The notes below the pieces were generated by a model. It ran no database searches and was not told the origin of the DNA. It worked only from the letters and a program-made list of their open reading frames with translations. A stretch of DNA of 44,294 nt, taken from the NCBI GenBank assembly GCA_031258835.1, contig JAIRMH010000235.1, positions 1 to 44,294 of the forward strand, written 5' to 3'. Below, piece after piece: positions 33,808 to 42,471 of the stretch (its first letter is position 1; each line of letters opens with the position of its first letter). Source of the stretch: Tannerella sp. Its GTDB lineage: Bacteria > Bacteroidota > Bacteroidia > Bacteroidales > Tannerellaceae. The translations under genes and the position numbers were made by a program.

Positions 33808-33855
33808 GACATATTCTCTTCATGTTGAAACTATGAGTGTAGAATATGCCTTTTT
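33808..33855 (+). terminator. Terminator of nuclease copy 2
   Basis: CATATTCT (33810-33817) pairs with AGAATATG (33841-33848), with an inner TCAT/ATGA pair of segments, followed by TTTTT (33851-33855). Confidence 0.65.
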
Positions 33856-33979
33856 AATCAATAAAAACCGGATGAGAACTGCAAAGCATGAACAGAAATA
33901 TATTTTTTTTCTACATTAACCGGTGTTTGGTAAATAAAAAAGTAACAGAATATTCGTTATACTTTAACGAAATAACTTG

Positions 33980-33987
33980 TATATTTG
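33980..33987 (+). promoter_or_regulatory. -7 box abutting the right ECF sigma start (possibly leaderless)
   Basis: TATATTTG, a perfect -7 box, ends only seven bases before the ATG at 33995. Transcription from it would begin at or within a base or two of the start codon, giving a leaderless mRNA. Confidence 0.55.
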
Positions 33988-33994
33988 TCCCGTT

Positions 33995-34573
33995 ATGTTT
34001 CAGGATAAAAATGCTTACACCGCTTTTTCGTCTGTTTTTGAACGATATAAAAAGCCTTATGTGTTATTTGCTTATTCATATATCAGAGATATGGATGAGG
34101 CGGAGGATATTTATATGGATGTGATGTTGCATTTCTGGGAAAACCGCGACAGACTGCCGGAAGACCTTCATATCCCGTCTTATTTGCTGGCCGCTGTGAA
34201 AAACCGGGCGCTTAACTACCTGCGGCATCGGCAAGTAATATCAGATACGCATAGCGGTTTGCTGGAGCATGAACAGCGGGAATTAAACTTTCGTATTTCG
34301 ACGCTCGAAGCGTGTGAACCATCTCAATTGTTTGCCGACGAAATAAAGCACATAATAGACGACACGTTGAACCACATGCCGGAACGGACGAAAGTGATAT
34401 TTTTTATGAGCAGATATGAAAATAAAACCAACAAAGAGATTGCACAAAAACTAAGTTTGAATATTAAAACAGTAGAATACCATATCGGCAAAGCGCTGAA
34501 AGCGCTCAGAACCAACCTGAAAGATTATTTGCCGCTTTTTTTTATCGGATTGATGTATCATGGATTGAAATAA
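33995..34573 (+). CDS. ECF-type RNA polymerase sigma factor (right system)
   Basis: 192 residues from the ATG at 33995; the frame extends six codons to a TTG, which overlaps the -7 box and was rejected. Region 2 (about 10-75) has YKKPYVLFAYSYIRDMDEAE and DIYMDVMLHFWENRD; region 4 (about 125-180) has MPERTKVIFFMSRYENKTNK and NIKTVEYHIGKALKALR. It is the Bacteroidales FecR-linked sigma type. The C terminus is unusually hydrophobic (YLPLFFIGLMYHGLK). It starts the right-hand uptake system and reads away from the left one. Confidence 0.93.
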   Translation: MFQDKNAYTAFSSVFERYKKPYVLFAYSYIRDMDEAEDIYMDVMLHFWENRDRLPEDLHIPSYLLAAVKNRALNYLRHRQVISDTHSGLLEHEQRELNFRISTLEACEPSQLFADEIKHIIDDTLNHMPERTKVIFFMSRYENKTNKEIAQKLSLNIKTVEYHIGKALKALRTNLKDYLPLFFIGLMYHGLK

Positions 34574-34700
34574 GCGTTATTCAATTTTCAACGGAAATTT
34601 GAATAGTTGGATTTTTCCAAAAAAAAGTCACATTTATGTTTAGGGTATTATCCGTTTCGCGTGTTATTAGGCTATAAAGGATAAATTACTTAATGAGTAG

Positions 34701-35654
34701 ATGGAAAAAGAGCAGATGGAAAAAGAACTGTTGTATAAATATTTTTCAGGCGAGGCGAACCCTGTTGAGGAAAAAGAAATAATCGATTGGGCGGAATCTT
34801 CTTCGGAAAATTATCGTATGTATTTAAAGGAAAGAGAATTTTGGAATGCTGTTTTGGTAAATTCTGCCGAAATTTCAACACGAGAAATAGCCGATACGAA
34901 AAAACGACCGGCGAAAATAAATATCCGGCAGTTTACGATGATTGCAGCTTCTGTTGCCTTGTTGGTGTTCTTTTTATATCCGCTCATCAGCTCTGATAAA
35001 CACAGTGAGGAATGGCAATCGGTATGGGCGCCTCCCGGCCAACGGACGCGGATTGTGCTGAACGACAGTACGGTGGTGTGGTTAAATTCGCAGTCTACGC
35101 TCACGTTTCCATCTGTTTTCAATTCGAATATCCGTAAGGTTAAATTAGATGGAGAAGGATATTTTGAAGTGAAAAAGAGAGGGGAAAAAACGTTTGTTGT
35201 CCAGACGTCACATTATGATATTTCTGTCTTGGGGACGAGTTTTAATGTGTTTGCCTATGAAAATAAGGCCGCATTTGAGACTTCTTTGTTAGAGGGTTCT
35301 GTCGAGATTTCGCATAAAAACAAAAATATTCCTGTCGTTCGTTTGTCGCCGAATGAAAGGATCACCGCAATAGACGGACGGTTGGTGAAGAGTAAGATTC
35401 ATAATTTCGACCACTTTCGGTGGAGAGACGGCCTTATATGCTTTGATGGGGAGCCGTTCGAGAGTATGATGGAGAAATTTTCCCTCTACTTCGATATATC
35501 TATTAAAATTGAAAATCCTGCGTTATTGGAATATTGCCCGACCGGTAAGTTCCGTCACAGCGACGGTATAGAGCATGCCTTGAATGTACTTAAACGGGAT
35601 TTACGTTTTACGTACAGCCGTAATCACGAAAATGATGAGATAGTTATACGATAG
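34701..35654 (+). CDS. FecR-family anti-sigma factor (right system)
   Basis: 317 residues, a typical length. The N terminus (MEKEQMEKELLYKYFSGEAN, EEKEIIDWAESS) is the cytoplasmic sigma-binding part. A single membrane segment follows at about 75-95 (FTMIAASVALLVFFLYPLI). The periplasmic FecR domain contains APPGQRTRIVLNDSTVVWLN and GEGYFEVKKRGEKTFVVQT, with SVLGTSFNVFAYEN. The C-terminal DUF4974 region ends DLRFTYSRNHENDEIVIR. It keeps the sigma factor off RNA polymerase until SusC contacts it. It lies 127 bases after the sigma gene and 152 bases before susC. Confidence 0.94.
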   Translation: MEKEQMEKELLYKYFSGEANPVEEKEIIDWAESSSENYRMYLKEREFWNAVLVNSAEISTREIADTKKRPAKINIRQFTMIAASVALLVFFLYPLISSDKHSEEWQSVWAPPGQRTRIVLNDSTVVWLNSQSTLTFPSVFNSNIRKVKLDGEGYFEVKKRGEKTFVVQTSHYDISVLGTSFNVFAYENKAAFETSLLEGSVEISHKNKNIPVVRLSPNERITAIDGRLVKSKIHNFDHFRWRDGLICFDGEPFESMMEKFSLYFDISIKIENPALLEYCPTGKFRHSDGIEHALNVLKRDLRFTYSRNHENDEIVIR

Positions 35655-35705
35655 TTATTCACATTTAAAAGATGATGCCTATGAGAAACAACATGTAAGA
35701 TGCTG

Positions 35706-35794
35706 AAAAAAAAAGACCAAAGAGCGCTACCAACGCTCCTTGGCCGCGTTAATCCAAGATTGACTTTATTTACCTTAGTATTAACAAAAAATTC
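35706..35794 (-). ncRNA. Candidate antisense small RNA opposite the right susC leader (DonS-like)
   Basis: On the minus strand a -7 box TAATTTTG (35807-35800) overlaps the first base of the susC ATG. Transcription would start near 35794. The RNA would end at a strong intrinsic terminator: minus-strand GGCCAAGGAGCG (35745-35734) pairs with CGCTCTTTGGTC (35726-35715), 12 pairs with two G-U, a 7-base loop, then nine T (35714-35706). Length is about 89 nt, entirely complementary to the susC leader. The arrangement mirrors the left system. No gene on this strand otherwise needs a terminator here. Confidence 0.65.
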
Positions 35795-35806
35795 GATTAC
35801 AAAATT

Positions 35807-38800
35807 ATGGAAAAAAATCATTGTGGAATTTTTTCTGTGTTAATAATTCACAGAAAGTGTAAATTGTTACGTATTATGAAGTTAGCCTCTATTTTACTTT
35901 TTGTCTTTGTCTTTACTATCATAGCGAAAAATGTATATTCGCAGGATGCCAGAGTTTCCATAAATAAGGAAAATACCGTTATACAGGAAATTCTGGACGA
36001 GATAGAAAATCAGACGGACTATCTTTTCCTTTATAACAAGAAAAGTGTGAATGTGAACCGACAAACTACAATTAAGGAGTCGAATACTCCTGTTGCGAGA
36101 GTGTTGGAAAATCTATTTGACGGAACCGGGGTGATATCCGACATGGTGGGGAATCATATTGTTCTTACGAGCCGGTCTGAAAATAAACAGGAACCCCGCG
36201 AACAGCAGCAAGGCCGTGTTCGTATTACCGGAACGGTTACGGATGAATACGGCGAACCGGTGGCCGGGGCTAATGTTGTGGAGAAAGGTGTTACGAATGG
36301 CGTTATAACGGATCTTGACGGCAAATATGTGATTCATGTTTCGGAAGGCGCTGTTTTGTTGATATCGTATATAGGATATGTTTCGCAGGAGGTGACGGTT
36401 GGAAATCAGCGTGTCATTAACGTTACTTTAGATGAAGACATCCGGATTATGGACGAGGTAGTGGTTATTGGATATGGTACGGTAAAACGAGCGAATCTTA
36501 CCGGCGCTATTTCTACTGCCGATGCCCAAACTTTCCGCTCGCGTCCTGTTCAGAATGCGGCGAATGCGCTACAGGGCGAAGTGCCGGGACTTACGGTCAT
36601 ACGGACAAGCGGAGCGCCGGGCAGCAGTCCGGTGGTAAGAGTGCGCGATGTATCGTCGATCAACGGCGGGTCGCCATTGATACTTATTGATGGTGCGGAA
36701 GGTGATTTGAACACCGTCAACTCTGCCGATATCGAAAATGTGTCGGTGTTGAAAGACGGTACGGCAGCTATTTATGGCGCCCGTGCTGCCGATGGGGTGA
36801 TATTGATTACTACAAAAAATGCGAAAAGGAATCAAAAACTGAAAATTTCTTTTGACGCCTATTATTCGATAAAAAAACCGGCGTTACTGAGGAAACCGGC
36901 CGGTTTATACGAACATGCCCTGATGGCGTTAGAGATCACCGACGGCTCGTTCCCGATTGAATATACGGAAGACGAATTGCAATTAATACTGGAAGGCAGC
37001 GATAAAGTTCTTCCTGCCGGCAACTGGGGACGATGGTCGGGCTATGAGAAATTTTATAAAAACCAGAATTGGAACGATCTTATAATAGGCAATGGTAGCC
37101 TGCAAAATTATAATGTAGCGCTTTCCGGCGGTGGCGAGAAATATTCATATCTTATTTCATTAGGCTATCAACACGAAGAAGGCTTGCCCAAATTCGGAAA
37201 AGACAGCGACGAGAGGTATTTTGTACGCGCCAAGTCGAATATTGAGATCGTTAAAAATTTGCAGTATGACATAAATCTCTCTTATGAAGCCAGCAGCAGG
37301 GATTATTCTTCCGGTATAAGCGAAGGGCAGAATATATGGGAACTGATATATAAAACGCGTAGCTGGGCGCCTCTGCGCAATCCGGCAGGTAATTTTTATA
37401 CCTTCGAAGGATTTGATAATCCGGCGCAACTTCTTGAAGACGGCGGATTTTCTAACTTGACAACCGGGAACTTTACCATCAACAACCAATTAAGTTGGCA
37501 ACCGCTGAAAGACCTTAATATAATCGGACGTGCGGTAATTCGCAAGAGCGATAAGGACAAGAATGTGATCCGCAAAATGCTTTATAGCTATAACTGGGAA
37601 AACGTAAATCACAGGACGGCGCGAACACCGAACAGTGCGGAATGGAATTACGGGAAAACATTGTTGAAAAATTTTACCTTATATGCGGACTATAAGAAAT
37701 CCTTAGGAAAACATGATATCGGTGTAATGGCCGGTATTGCGAACGAATCTGCGGATTATGACTATTTTTCGGCTAAACGTATTAATTTCGACCAGCAGGA
37801 GAACATGTCTCTTCAATTGGGCAGTTCGGAAAATCAAACGGCTTATAGTGAGGGAAATGCCTGGACGATTAACTCGTTTTTCTCCCGCTTAAGCTATTCT
37901 TTTGCTAACAAATATATGATTGACGGTGTCTTGCGTGCAGACGGCAGCTCCCGTTTCCATCCGGATCATCGCTGGGGTTATTTTCCCGGCATATCGGCTG
38001 CATGGCATTTTAATGAAGAGAAATTCATGAAAGATTTGAATATTTTTGATGAACTTAAATTTAAAGCGTCTTATGGCGAAATGGGGAATCAGTCGGGTAT
38101 CGGGCTTTATGATTATATACAGTTGGTGTCAATAAGCAGTAGTTATTATCCTTTTGGAAACGGACAAAAAGCACAGATGGCCAGTCCCGGAAATATCGTT
38201 TCTATTTCGAGAACGTGGGAAACGATAGAATCTATTGATGCAGGATTGGAATTTGCCGCATTGAAAAACAGGCTATTCGGTTCTTTCGACTATTTTTGGA
38301 AAGAAAACACAAATATGTTGATACCGGTTACCTATCCTTCCATGCTGGGCGCCGATGCTCCCAGAACAAACAGCGGAAGTCTCGAAATTAAAGGATGGGA
38401 GATTGCTCTTGGCTGGAGGGATCGGGTTGGCGATTTGAGTTATTCGATAAAAGGCAGCCTTAGCGACGCCCGGAATAAAGTAGTAGAAAGGGTAGGTAGT
38501 AATATCATTACGCACGGCTTGAATGCAACGCCTACGGGTTATCCTCTTAGCTCATGGTTCGGATATGTTTTTGACGGAATCATCCAAAACGAACAGGAAT
38601 TGGCGGAATATGAAGCCCGTTTCCCGAACGGAGGGATTCCAGGACACGGAGATTTGTCGATTGGCGACGCCAAATATAAAGATCTGGATAACGACGGAAA
38701 GTTGACGGTTCTTGGTGATGATCCTGAAAACGGCACCGGCGATGTGGTTTATCTGGGAAATACAAATCCCCGGTATAATTTCGGGTTAAATCTTGGCGCC

Positions 38801-39247
38801 GAATATCGCGGCTTTGATTTTTCCACGTTCATTCAAGGGGTCGGCGATCGGACGATATTCCTTGAAGGCGATGCGGATAAGCCATTTGCCCAACCATGGT
38901 TCCAATCTGCAGAATATTGGTTTGGAAAGACCTGGACGGAGGATCGGACGGATGCTAAATATCCGGCGATTACAAATAAAGGCAAGAGGAGTTATAACTA
39001 TTATATTTCATCAAATACAAAACATAACGTAGCCTATATGCGTCTTAAAAATTTGCAGGTCGGATATACGATTCCTGAAAAATATGTGCGGAATCTGAAG
39101 ATGGAAAAGATAAGGCTGTATTTCAGCGGAGAGGACTTGTATGAGATACATAATGCACCCGGAGGATGGGATCCTGAAGATGGTGGAGGATTTACCGGTT
39201 ATCCGTTTGCAAGGAATTTTTCATTTGGCGTGAATGTTGTTTTCTAA
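35807..39247 (+). CDS. SusC/RagA family TonB-linked outer-membrane transporter with STN domain (right system)
   Basis: 1146 residues. The signal peptide is internal to a long basic start (hydrophobic LASILLFVFVFTIIA, then VYSQ). An STN domain lies at about 45-120 (VIQEILDEIENQTDYLFLYN), a carboxypeptidase-regulatory domain at about 140-215 (ITGTVTDEYGEPVAGANVVE), then the plug with DEVVVIGYGTVKRANLTGAI and SVLKDGTAAIYGARAADG, and a beta-barrel ending FSFGVNVVF. It imports a large ligand captured by SusD. Same gene order as the left system, but the barrel is clearly divergent, so a different substrate is likely. susD follows after 22 bases. Confidence 0.95.
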   Translation: MEKNHCGIFSVLIIHRKCKLLRIMKLASILLFVFVFTIIAKNVYSQDARVSINKENTVIQEILDEIENQTDYLFLYNKKSVNVNRQTTIKESNTPVARVLENLFDGTGVISDMVGNHIVLTSRSENKQEPREQQQGRVRITGTVTDEYGEPVAGANVVEKGVTNGVITDLDGKYVIHVSEGAVLLISYIGYVSQEVTVGNQRVINVTLDEDIRIMDEVVVIGYGTVKRANLTGAISTADAQTFRSRPVQNAANALQGEVPGLTVIRTSGAPGSSPVVRVRDVSSINGGSPLILIDGAEGDLNTVNSADIENVSVLKDGTAAIYGARAADGVILITTKNAKRNQKLKISFDAYYSIKKPALLRKPAGLYEHALMALEITDGSFPIEYTEDELQLILEGSDKVLPAGNWGRWSGYEKFYKNQNWNDLIIGNGSLQNYNVALSGGGEKYSYLISLGYQHEEGLPKFGKDSDERYFVRAKSNIEIVKNLQYDINLSYEASSRDYSSGISEGQNIWELIYKTRSWAPLRNPAGNFYTFEGFDNPAQLLEDGGFSNLTTGNFTINNQLSWQPLKDLNIIGRAVIRKSDKDKNVIRKMLYSYNWENVNHRTARTPNSAEWNYGKTLLKNFTLYADYKKSLGKHDIGVMAGIANESADYDYFSAKRINFDQQENMSLQLGSSENQTAYSEGNAWTINSFFSRLSYSFANKYMIDGVLRADGSSRFHPDHRWGYFPGISAAWHFNEEKFMKDLNIFDELKFKASYGEMGNQSGIGLYDYIQLVSISSSYYPFGNGQKAQMASPGNIVSISRTWETIESIDAGLEFAALKNRLFGSFDYFWKENTNMLIPVTYPSMLGADAPRTNSGSLEIKGWEIALGWRDRVGDLSYSIKGSLSDARNKVVERVGSNIITHGLNATPTGYPLSSWFGYVFDGIIQNEQELAEYEARFPNGGIPGHGDLSIGDAKYKDLDNDGKLTVLGDDPENGTGDVVYLGNTNPRYNFGLNLGAEYRGFDFSTFIQGVGDRTIFLEGDADKPFAQPWFQSAEYWFGKTWTEDRTDAKYPAITNKGKRSYNYYISSNTKHNVAYMRLKNLQVGYTIPEKYVRNLKMEKIRLYFSGEDLYEIHNAPGGWDPEDGGGFTGYPFARNFSFGVNVVF

Positions 39248-39269
39248 TTATACTTAATGTTACAAAATC

Positions 39270-40940
39270 ATGAAAAAATATATATATTATAGACAAACGA
39301 TTTTTATCGTCGCATTGTTAACTGTAGCGGGTTGTCAGGATATAGATTTGTTACCTAAAGACAATCTGCCGGATCAGTTGTTCTGGAAAACCCCTGCAGA
39401 CTATGCGAAAGAAGTAAATCAGTTATATAGCAGAACTGAAACTTTCGGCACAAAAGATACGGACAGCGATATCGGATTCGAATTGAATACAAATAACGTC
39501 AGTAATGGGACGTTTAGTGCTCCTAATTCCGACAGTGAGTGGTCTGACCGTTTTGCCGATTTGCGGCAATGCAATACCATTATCGAAAAAAGCGAATCGT
39601 ATGAGGGTGGCTTTGCCGAAATAGAACGTTATGTTGCGGAAGCGCGTTTTTTCAGGGCGTATACCCATTGGCGTCTGATGAAAAGATTCAATGAGATACC
39701 CGTTTTGACAAAACCCCTGACGATAGAATCTCCCGAATTATATGGCGGCAGAATACCGCAAAAGGAAGTGGAGGATTTTATACTTTCGGAACTCGAAGCC
39801 ATATATGCCAAATTGCCGAAACAAAGCGAATTGAAATCCAACGAGACAGGGCGTGTCACACAGGGCGCCGCGTTAGCGCTTAAAGCGCGAGTAGCCCTGT
39901 TCGCCGGTACATGGGCTAAATATCATCAGCATCGTACGGACTATCAGCAATTGTTGGAGCAGGCAATACAAGCGGCGCAACGCCTTATCGACAGTAAAGA
40001 GTATACTTTATTTGAAGATAAAGATGCTGAAAGTTACCGTTATTTGTTTATCGACGAAGGAGATAATGCCGCGGAAGAAATATTCGGAAGCCGTTATTAT
40101 GACGATATACGCGTACATGGAACGGCACATTCCGTATTTTGGGGTTGGAGAGGTACGCCGACGAAAAAAATGGCGGATATGTATCTCTGTAAAACATCCG
40201 GCCTGCCGATTGAACATTCTAATTCCGGGTTCCGTGGCTATGAAAAGATAACGGATGAATTTGAAGATCGCGATCCGAGGATGTCGCAGACGATCCTTAT
40301 GCCCGGAACGCCATACCGGAATGCACAGCACGGTCCGGATGTCTGTTCGTCGAAATTCACTACGCGACCGGAAACGAGAACCGGTTATAAACTGTGGAAG
40401 TTTATGGGAGAAGTTTTCGGTAAACCGTCGGACAAAGACTCCTACGATTATCATATCATACGTTATGCGGAAGTACTGCTGATATTGGCCGAAGCGACAT
40501 TTGAAAAAGACGAAAGCGTCAGTGATGATGTCCTGAATAAATCAATCAATGTTGTCCGTTCAAGGAAAGGCGTCGAGATGCCTCCACTCACAAATCAATT
40601 TGTTCGGGATAACGGCTTGGACATGCAGACGGAGATTCGCCGGGAACGGACCGTCGAACTTGCTTTCGAAGGATTCAGGCGCGATGACCTCAGACGTTGG
40701 AAAACGGCGGAAACCGAATTGAAAAAAGCAATCATGGGAATAAAGTATACGGGTACCGAATACGAAGAACAACAGGCTCTGAACGATGGTTATTCCGGAT
40801 TGATAGATGCAGATGGATTCCTCGTTATAGAACCGGAAGAAAACCGTTTCTTTACCGTTCCTAAACATTATTATTATTCGCTTCCTTTGGATGAGTTGTT
40901 TCTGAATCCGAATTTAGTGCCTAATAATCCGGGATGGTGA
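39270..40940 (+). CDS. SusD/RagB family nutrient-binding outer-membrane lipoprotein (right system)
   Basis: 556 residues. Lipobox LLTVAGC follows a hydrophobic signal. TPR-type N-terminal helices include YVAEARFFRAYTHWRLMKRF and the C-terminal signature is YHIIRYAEVLLILAEATFEK, RRERTVELAFEGFRRDDLRR, ending FLNPNLVPNNPGW. It forms the lid of the SusC channel and binds substrate at the surface. It is followed 60 bases later by the first of two paralogous exported proteins, presumably in the same transcript. Confidence 0.94.
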   Translation: MKKYIYYRQTIFIVALLTVAGCQDIDLLPKDNLPDQLFWKTPADYAKEVNQLYSRTETFGTKDTDSDIGFELNTNNVSNGTFSAPNSDSEWSDRFADLRQCNTIIEKSESYEGGFAEIERYVAEARFFRAYTHWRLMKRFNEIPVLTKPLTIESPELYGGRIPQKEVEDFILSELEAIYAKLPKQSELKSNETGRVTQGAALALKARVALFAGTWAKYHQHRTDYQQLLEQAIQAAQRLIDSKEYTLFEDKDAESYRYLFIDEGDNAAEEIFGSRYYDDIRVHGTAHSVFWGWRGTPTKKMADMYLCKTSGLPIEHSNSGFRGYEKITDEFEDRDPRMSQTILMPGTPYRNAQHGPDVCSSKFTTRPETRTGYKLWKFMGEVFGKPSDKDSYDYHIIRYAEVLLILAEATFEKDESVSDDVLNKSINVVRSRKGVEMPPLTNQFVRDNGLDMQTEIRRERTVELAFEGFRRDDLRRWKTAETELKKAIMGIKYTGTEYEEQQALNDGYSGLIDADGFLVIEPEENRFFTVPKHYYYSLPLDELFLNPNLVPNNPGW

Positions 40941-41000
40941 TGTATTTGCAATGATTGAGATGCCGAAAGAAAGAAGGAAATTCATCATAAAATAAATTGT

Positions 41001-42359
41001 ATGAGACGAAAACTGATTTTTATAGCAATCGCGACGGTATTCTTTGTGCCGGATATTTTATTTGCTTCCGGTAAGGGACTGGGAGAGAACGTGACGCCCG
41101 ATAAATTGATGGGAAACCGGTTTCTTACCCTGAATACAGTCATTAGGGTAAATCAGATTGAAGTTACCCGTGACAGGTATGTCGGTAATGACGAACGTGA
41201 TATGCACACTCCCGAAAGGGTTATTGCATTTCGTGAAGCCGTTTCCTCCGAATTTCCCGGAGCAAGGATTACATGGGCTTTTAGCTGGCTGGCGCTGCAT
41301 GATAATTCTGATAATTATAAGAAGATAAGGGAATTAGTTGTCGGTTATCATTATCTGTATGGCGATGATATCACCTTCATTCCGGGCGCGTATTTTGCAA
41401 ATGCATATAACAGCAGAGAGCAGGTAAATAAGGATTTGCACGAGGGGCTGGCAAAAGTCGGCGAGATGGTGGGCGGCGGTTTTCGTCCGAAAAGCGTAGT
41501 TGCCGGATTCCTGGCTGCTGAAAACCAGCTATATCTTGCCGAAAAAGAAAATATCCATGTTTGTCAGGGTAATATATGGAGCCAGTTTTCTATTGATAAT
41601 CAGGATGGCGACGGCGCGGTCTCTTATCCCTTTTATCCTTCTAAGGAACATTTTTGTAAACCTGCGCAGGGAAAGGATGATTTTATAGACTGCGTAAACC
41701 TGGATGGCTGGACAGTAGATTTCCTGGCGGCCAGAAGGGATGGTTTTACCGATGGTTTTAACAGCCGTATGGGGGTGGGGCCGATAGAAACGCTACTTGC
41801 ATATGGGAAGTTGATTGGTTTGAGCCAAATGATGCATACGACAGGCGTACATTATGACCGGGGATTCGACCTGAACGGCTTTGCCTGGGTAACGAACTGC
41901 TGGGAATTATCCTTGCCGATTGATATTTCGGGGTTGAAAGACTGGTTGAATGAGATTAAAAGGCGCTGGCCGGATGTTCGGTTTATTACACAAGGCGAAT
42001 TCGGATTGTTATGGAGGGAACATTACAAAGAAAATTCGTTCGATTATCGATTTGAACAGAAAGGTTCGGGCATCGGAGGATCCGATATCAATATGGAAAT
42101 ACGTTGGTTTATGAACAAAGATTTCCGATTGGCGCTGCTGAAAGACTGGCAGAAGACCCGGAATGAATCTGTGATTGATTTTACTAATTACAGTGAGAAG
42201 GCGGAAGAGCCTCAAGTAATGACCCGTAAATGGAGCTTGCTGGGTGAGATCAATCAGAAACAAAGTCGTCCGCAGGATAAGCCGAAAGCTATCAGTAAAT
42301 TATCCGGCGACGCTGTTTCATTAGTCAGGAAGCATTATCCTTATTTGCTTAATGATTAA
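41001..42359 (+). CDS. Exported protein of unknown function, paralogue A (probable DUF3863/DUF3864 type)
   Basis: 452 residues with a signal peptide (MRRKLIFIAIATVFFVPDIL, then FASGKG). I believe it belongs to the Bacteroidales family with Pfam domains DUF3863 and DUF3864, but I cannot confirm this. Conserved blocks shared with the next gene: GNRFLTL near 38, EVTRDRY, ARITWAFSWLAL, YPFYPSKEHFCKPAQG, FIDCVNLDGWTVDF, MHTTGVHYDRGFDLNGFAWV and EIRWFMNKDFRLALLKDW. Invariant Asp, Glu, His and Trp residues suggest an enzyme, perhaps a TIM-barrel glycan hydrolase or deacetylase (speculative). It is the third exported product of the right uptake operon, which fits a degradative role. The gene ends 31 bases before a strong terminator. 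Confidence 0.75.
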   Translation: MRRKLIFIAIATVFFVPDILFASGKGLGENVTPDKLMGNRFLTLNTVIRVNQIEVTRDRYVGNDERDMHTPERVIAFREAVSSEFPGARITWAFSWLALHDNSDNYKKIRELVVGYHYLYGDDITFIPGAYFANAYNSREQVNKDLHEGLAKVGEMVGGGFRPKSVVAGFLAAENQLYLAEKENIHVCQGNIWSQFSIDNQDGDGAVSYPFYPSKEHFCKPAQGKDDFIDCVNLDGWTVDFLAARRDGFTDGFNSRMGVGPIETLLAYGKLIGLSQMMHTTGVHYDRGFDLNGFAWVTNCWELSLPIDISGLKDWLNEIKRRWPDVRFITQGEFGLLWREHYKENSFDYRFEQKGSGIGGSDINMEIRWFMNKDFRLALLKDWQKTRNESVIDFTNYSEKAEEPQVMTRKWSLLGEINQKQSRPQDKPKAISKLSGDAVSLVRKHYPYLLND

Positions 42360-42390
42360 AAGCAGATCTAACATGTTATTATGTACTTTT

Positions 42391-42442
42391 TAACCGGTTA
42401 TTTGTTGATGCAAAAAGTTTGCAAATAACCGGTTATTTTTTT
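42391..42442 (+). terminator. Strong terminator between the two paralogous genes
   Basis: TAACCGGTTATTTG (42391-42404) pairs perfectly with CAAATAACCGGTTA (42422-42435), a 14-bp stem with a 17-base loop, followed by a run of seven T. It ends about 30 bases before the next ATG, leaving little room for an independent promoter, so it may attenuate rather than stop transcription. Confidence 0.85.
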
Positions 42443-42471
42443 ATATCATATGGTTTTAATTCTTATTTTTT

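Larger units (their letters stand above)
33689..33994. other. 306-bp intergenic region after nuclease copy 2
   Basis: Contains the nuclease terminator (33808-33855), a small GGACAA/TTGTCC hairpin (about 33753-33775) and the promoter of the right ECF sigma gene. No gene or known RNA is recognisable in the remainder. Confidence 0.6.
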
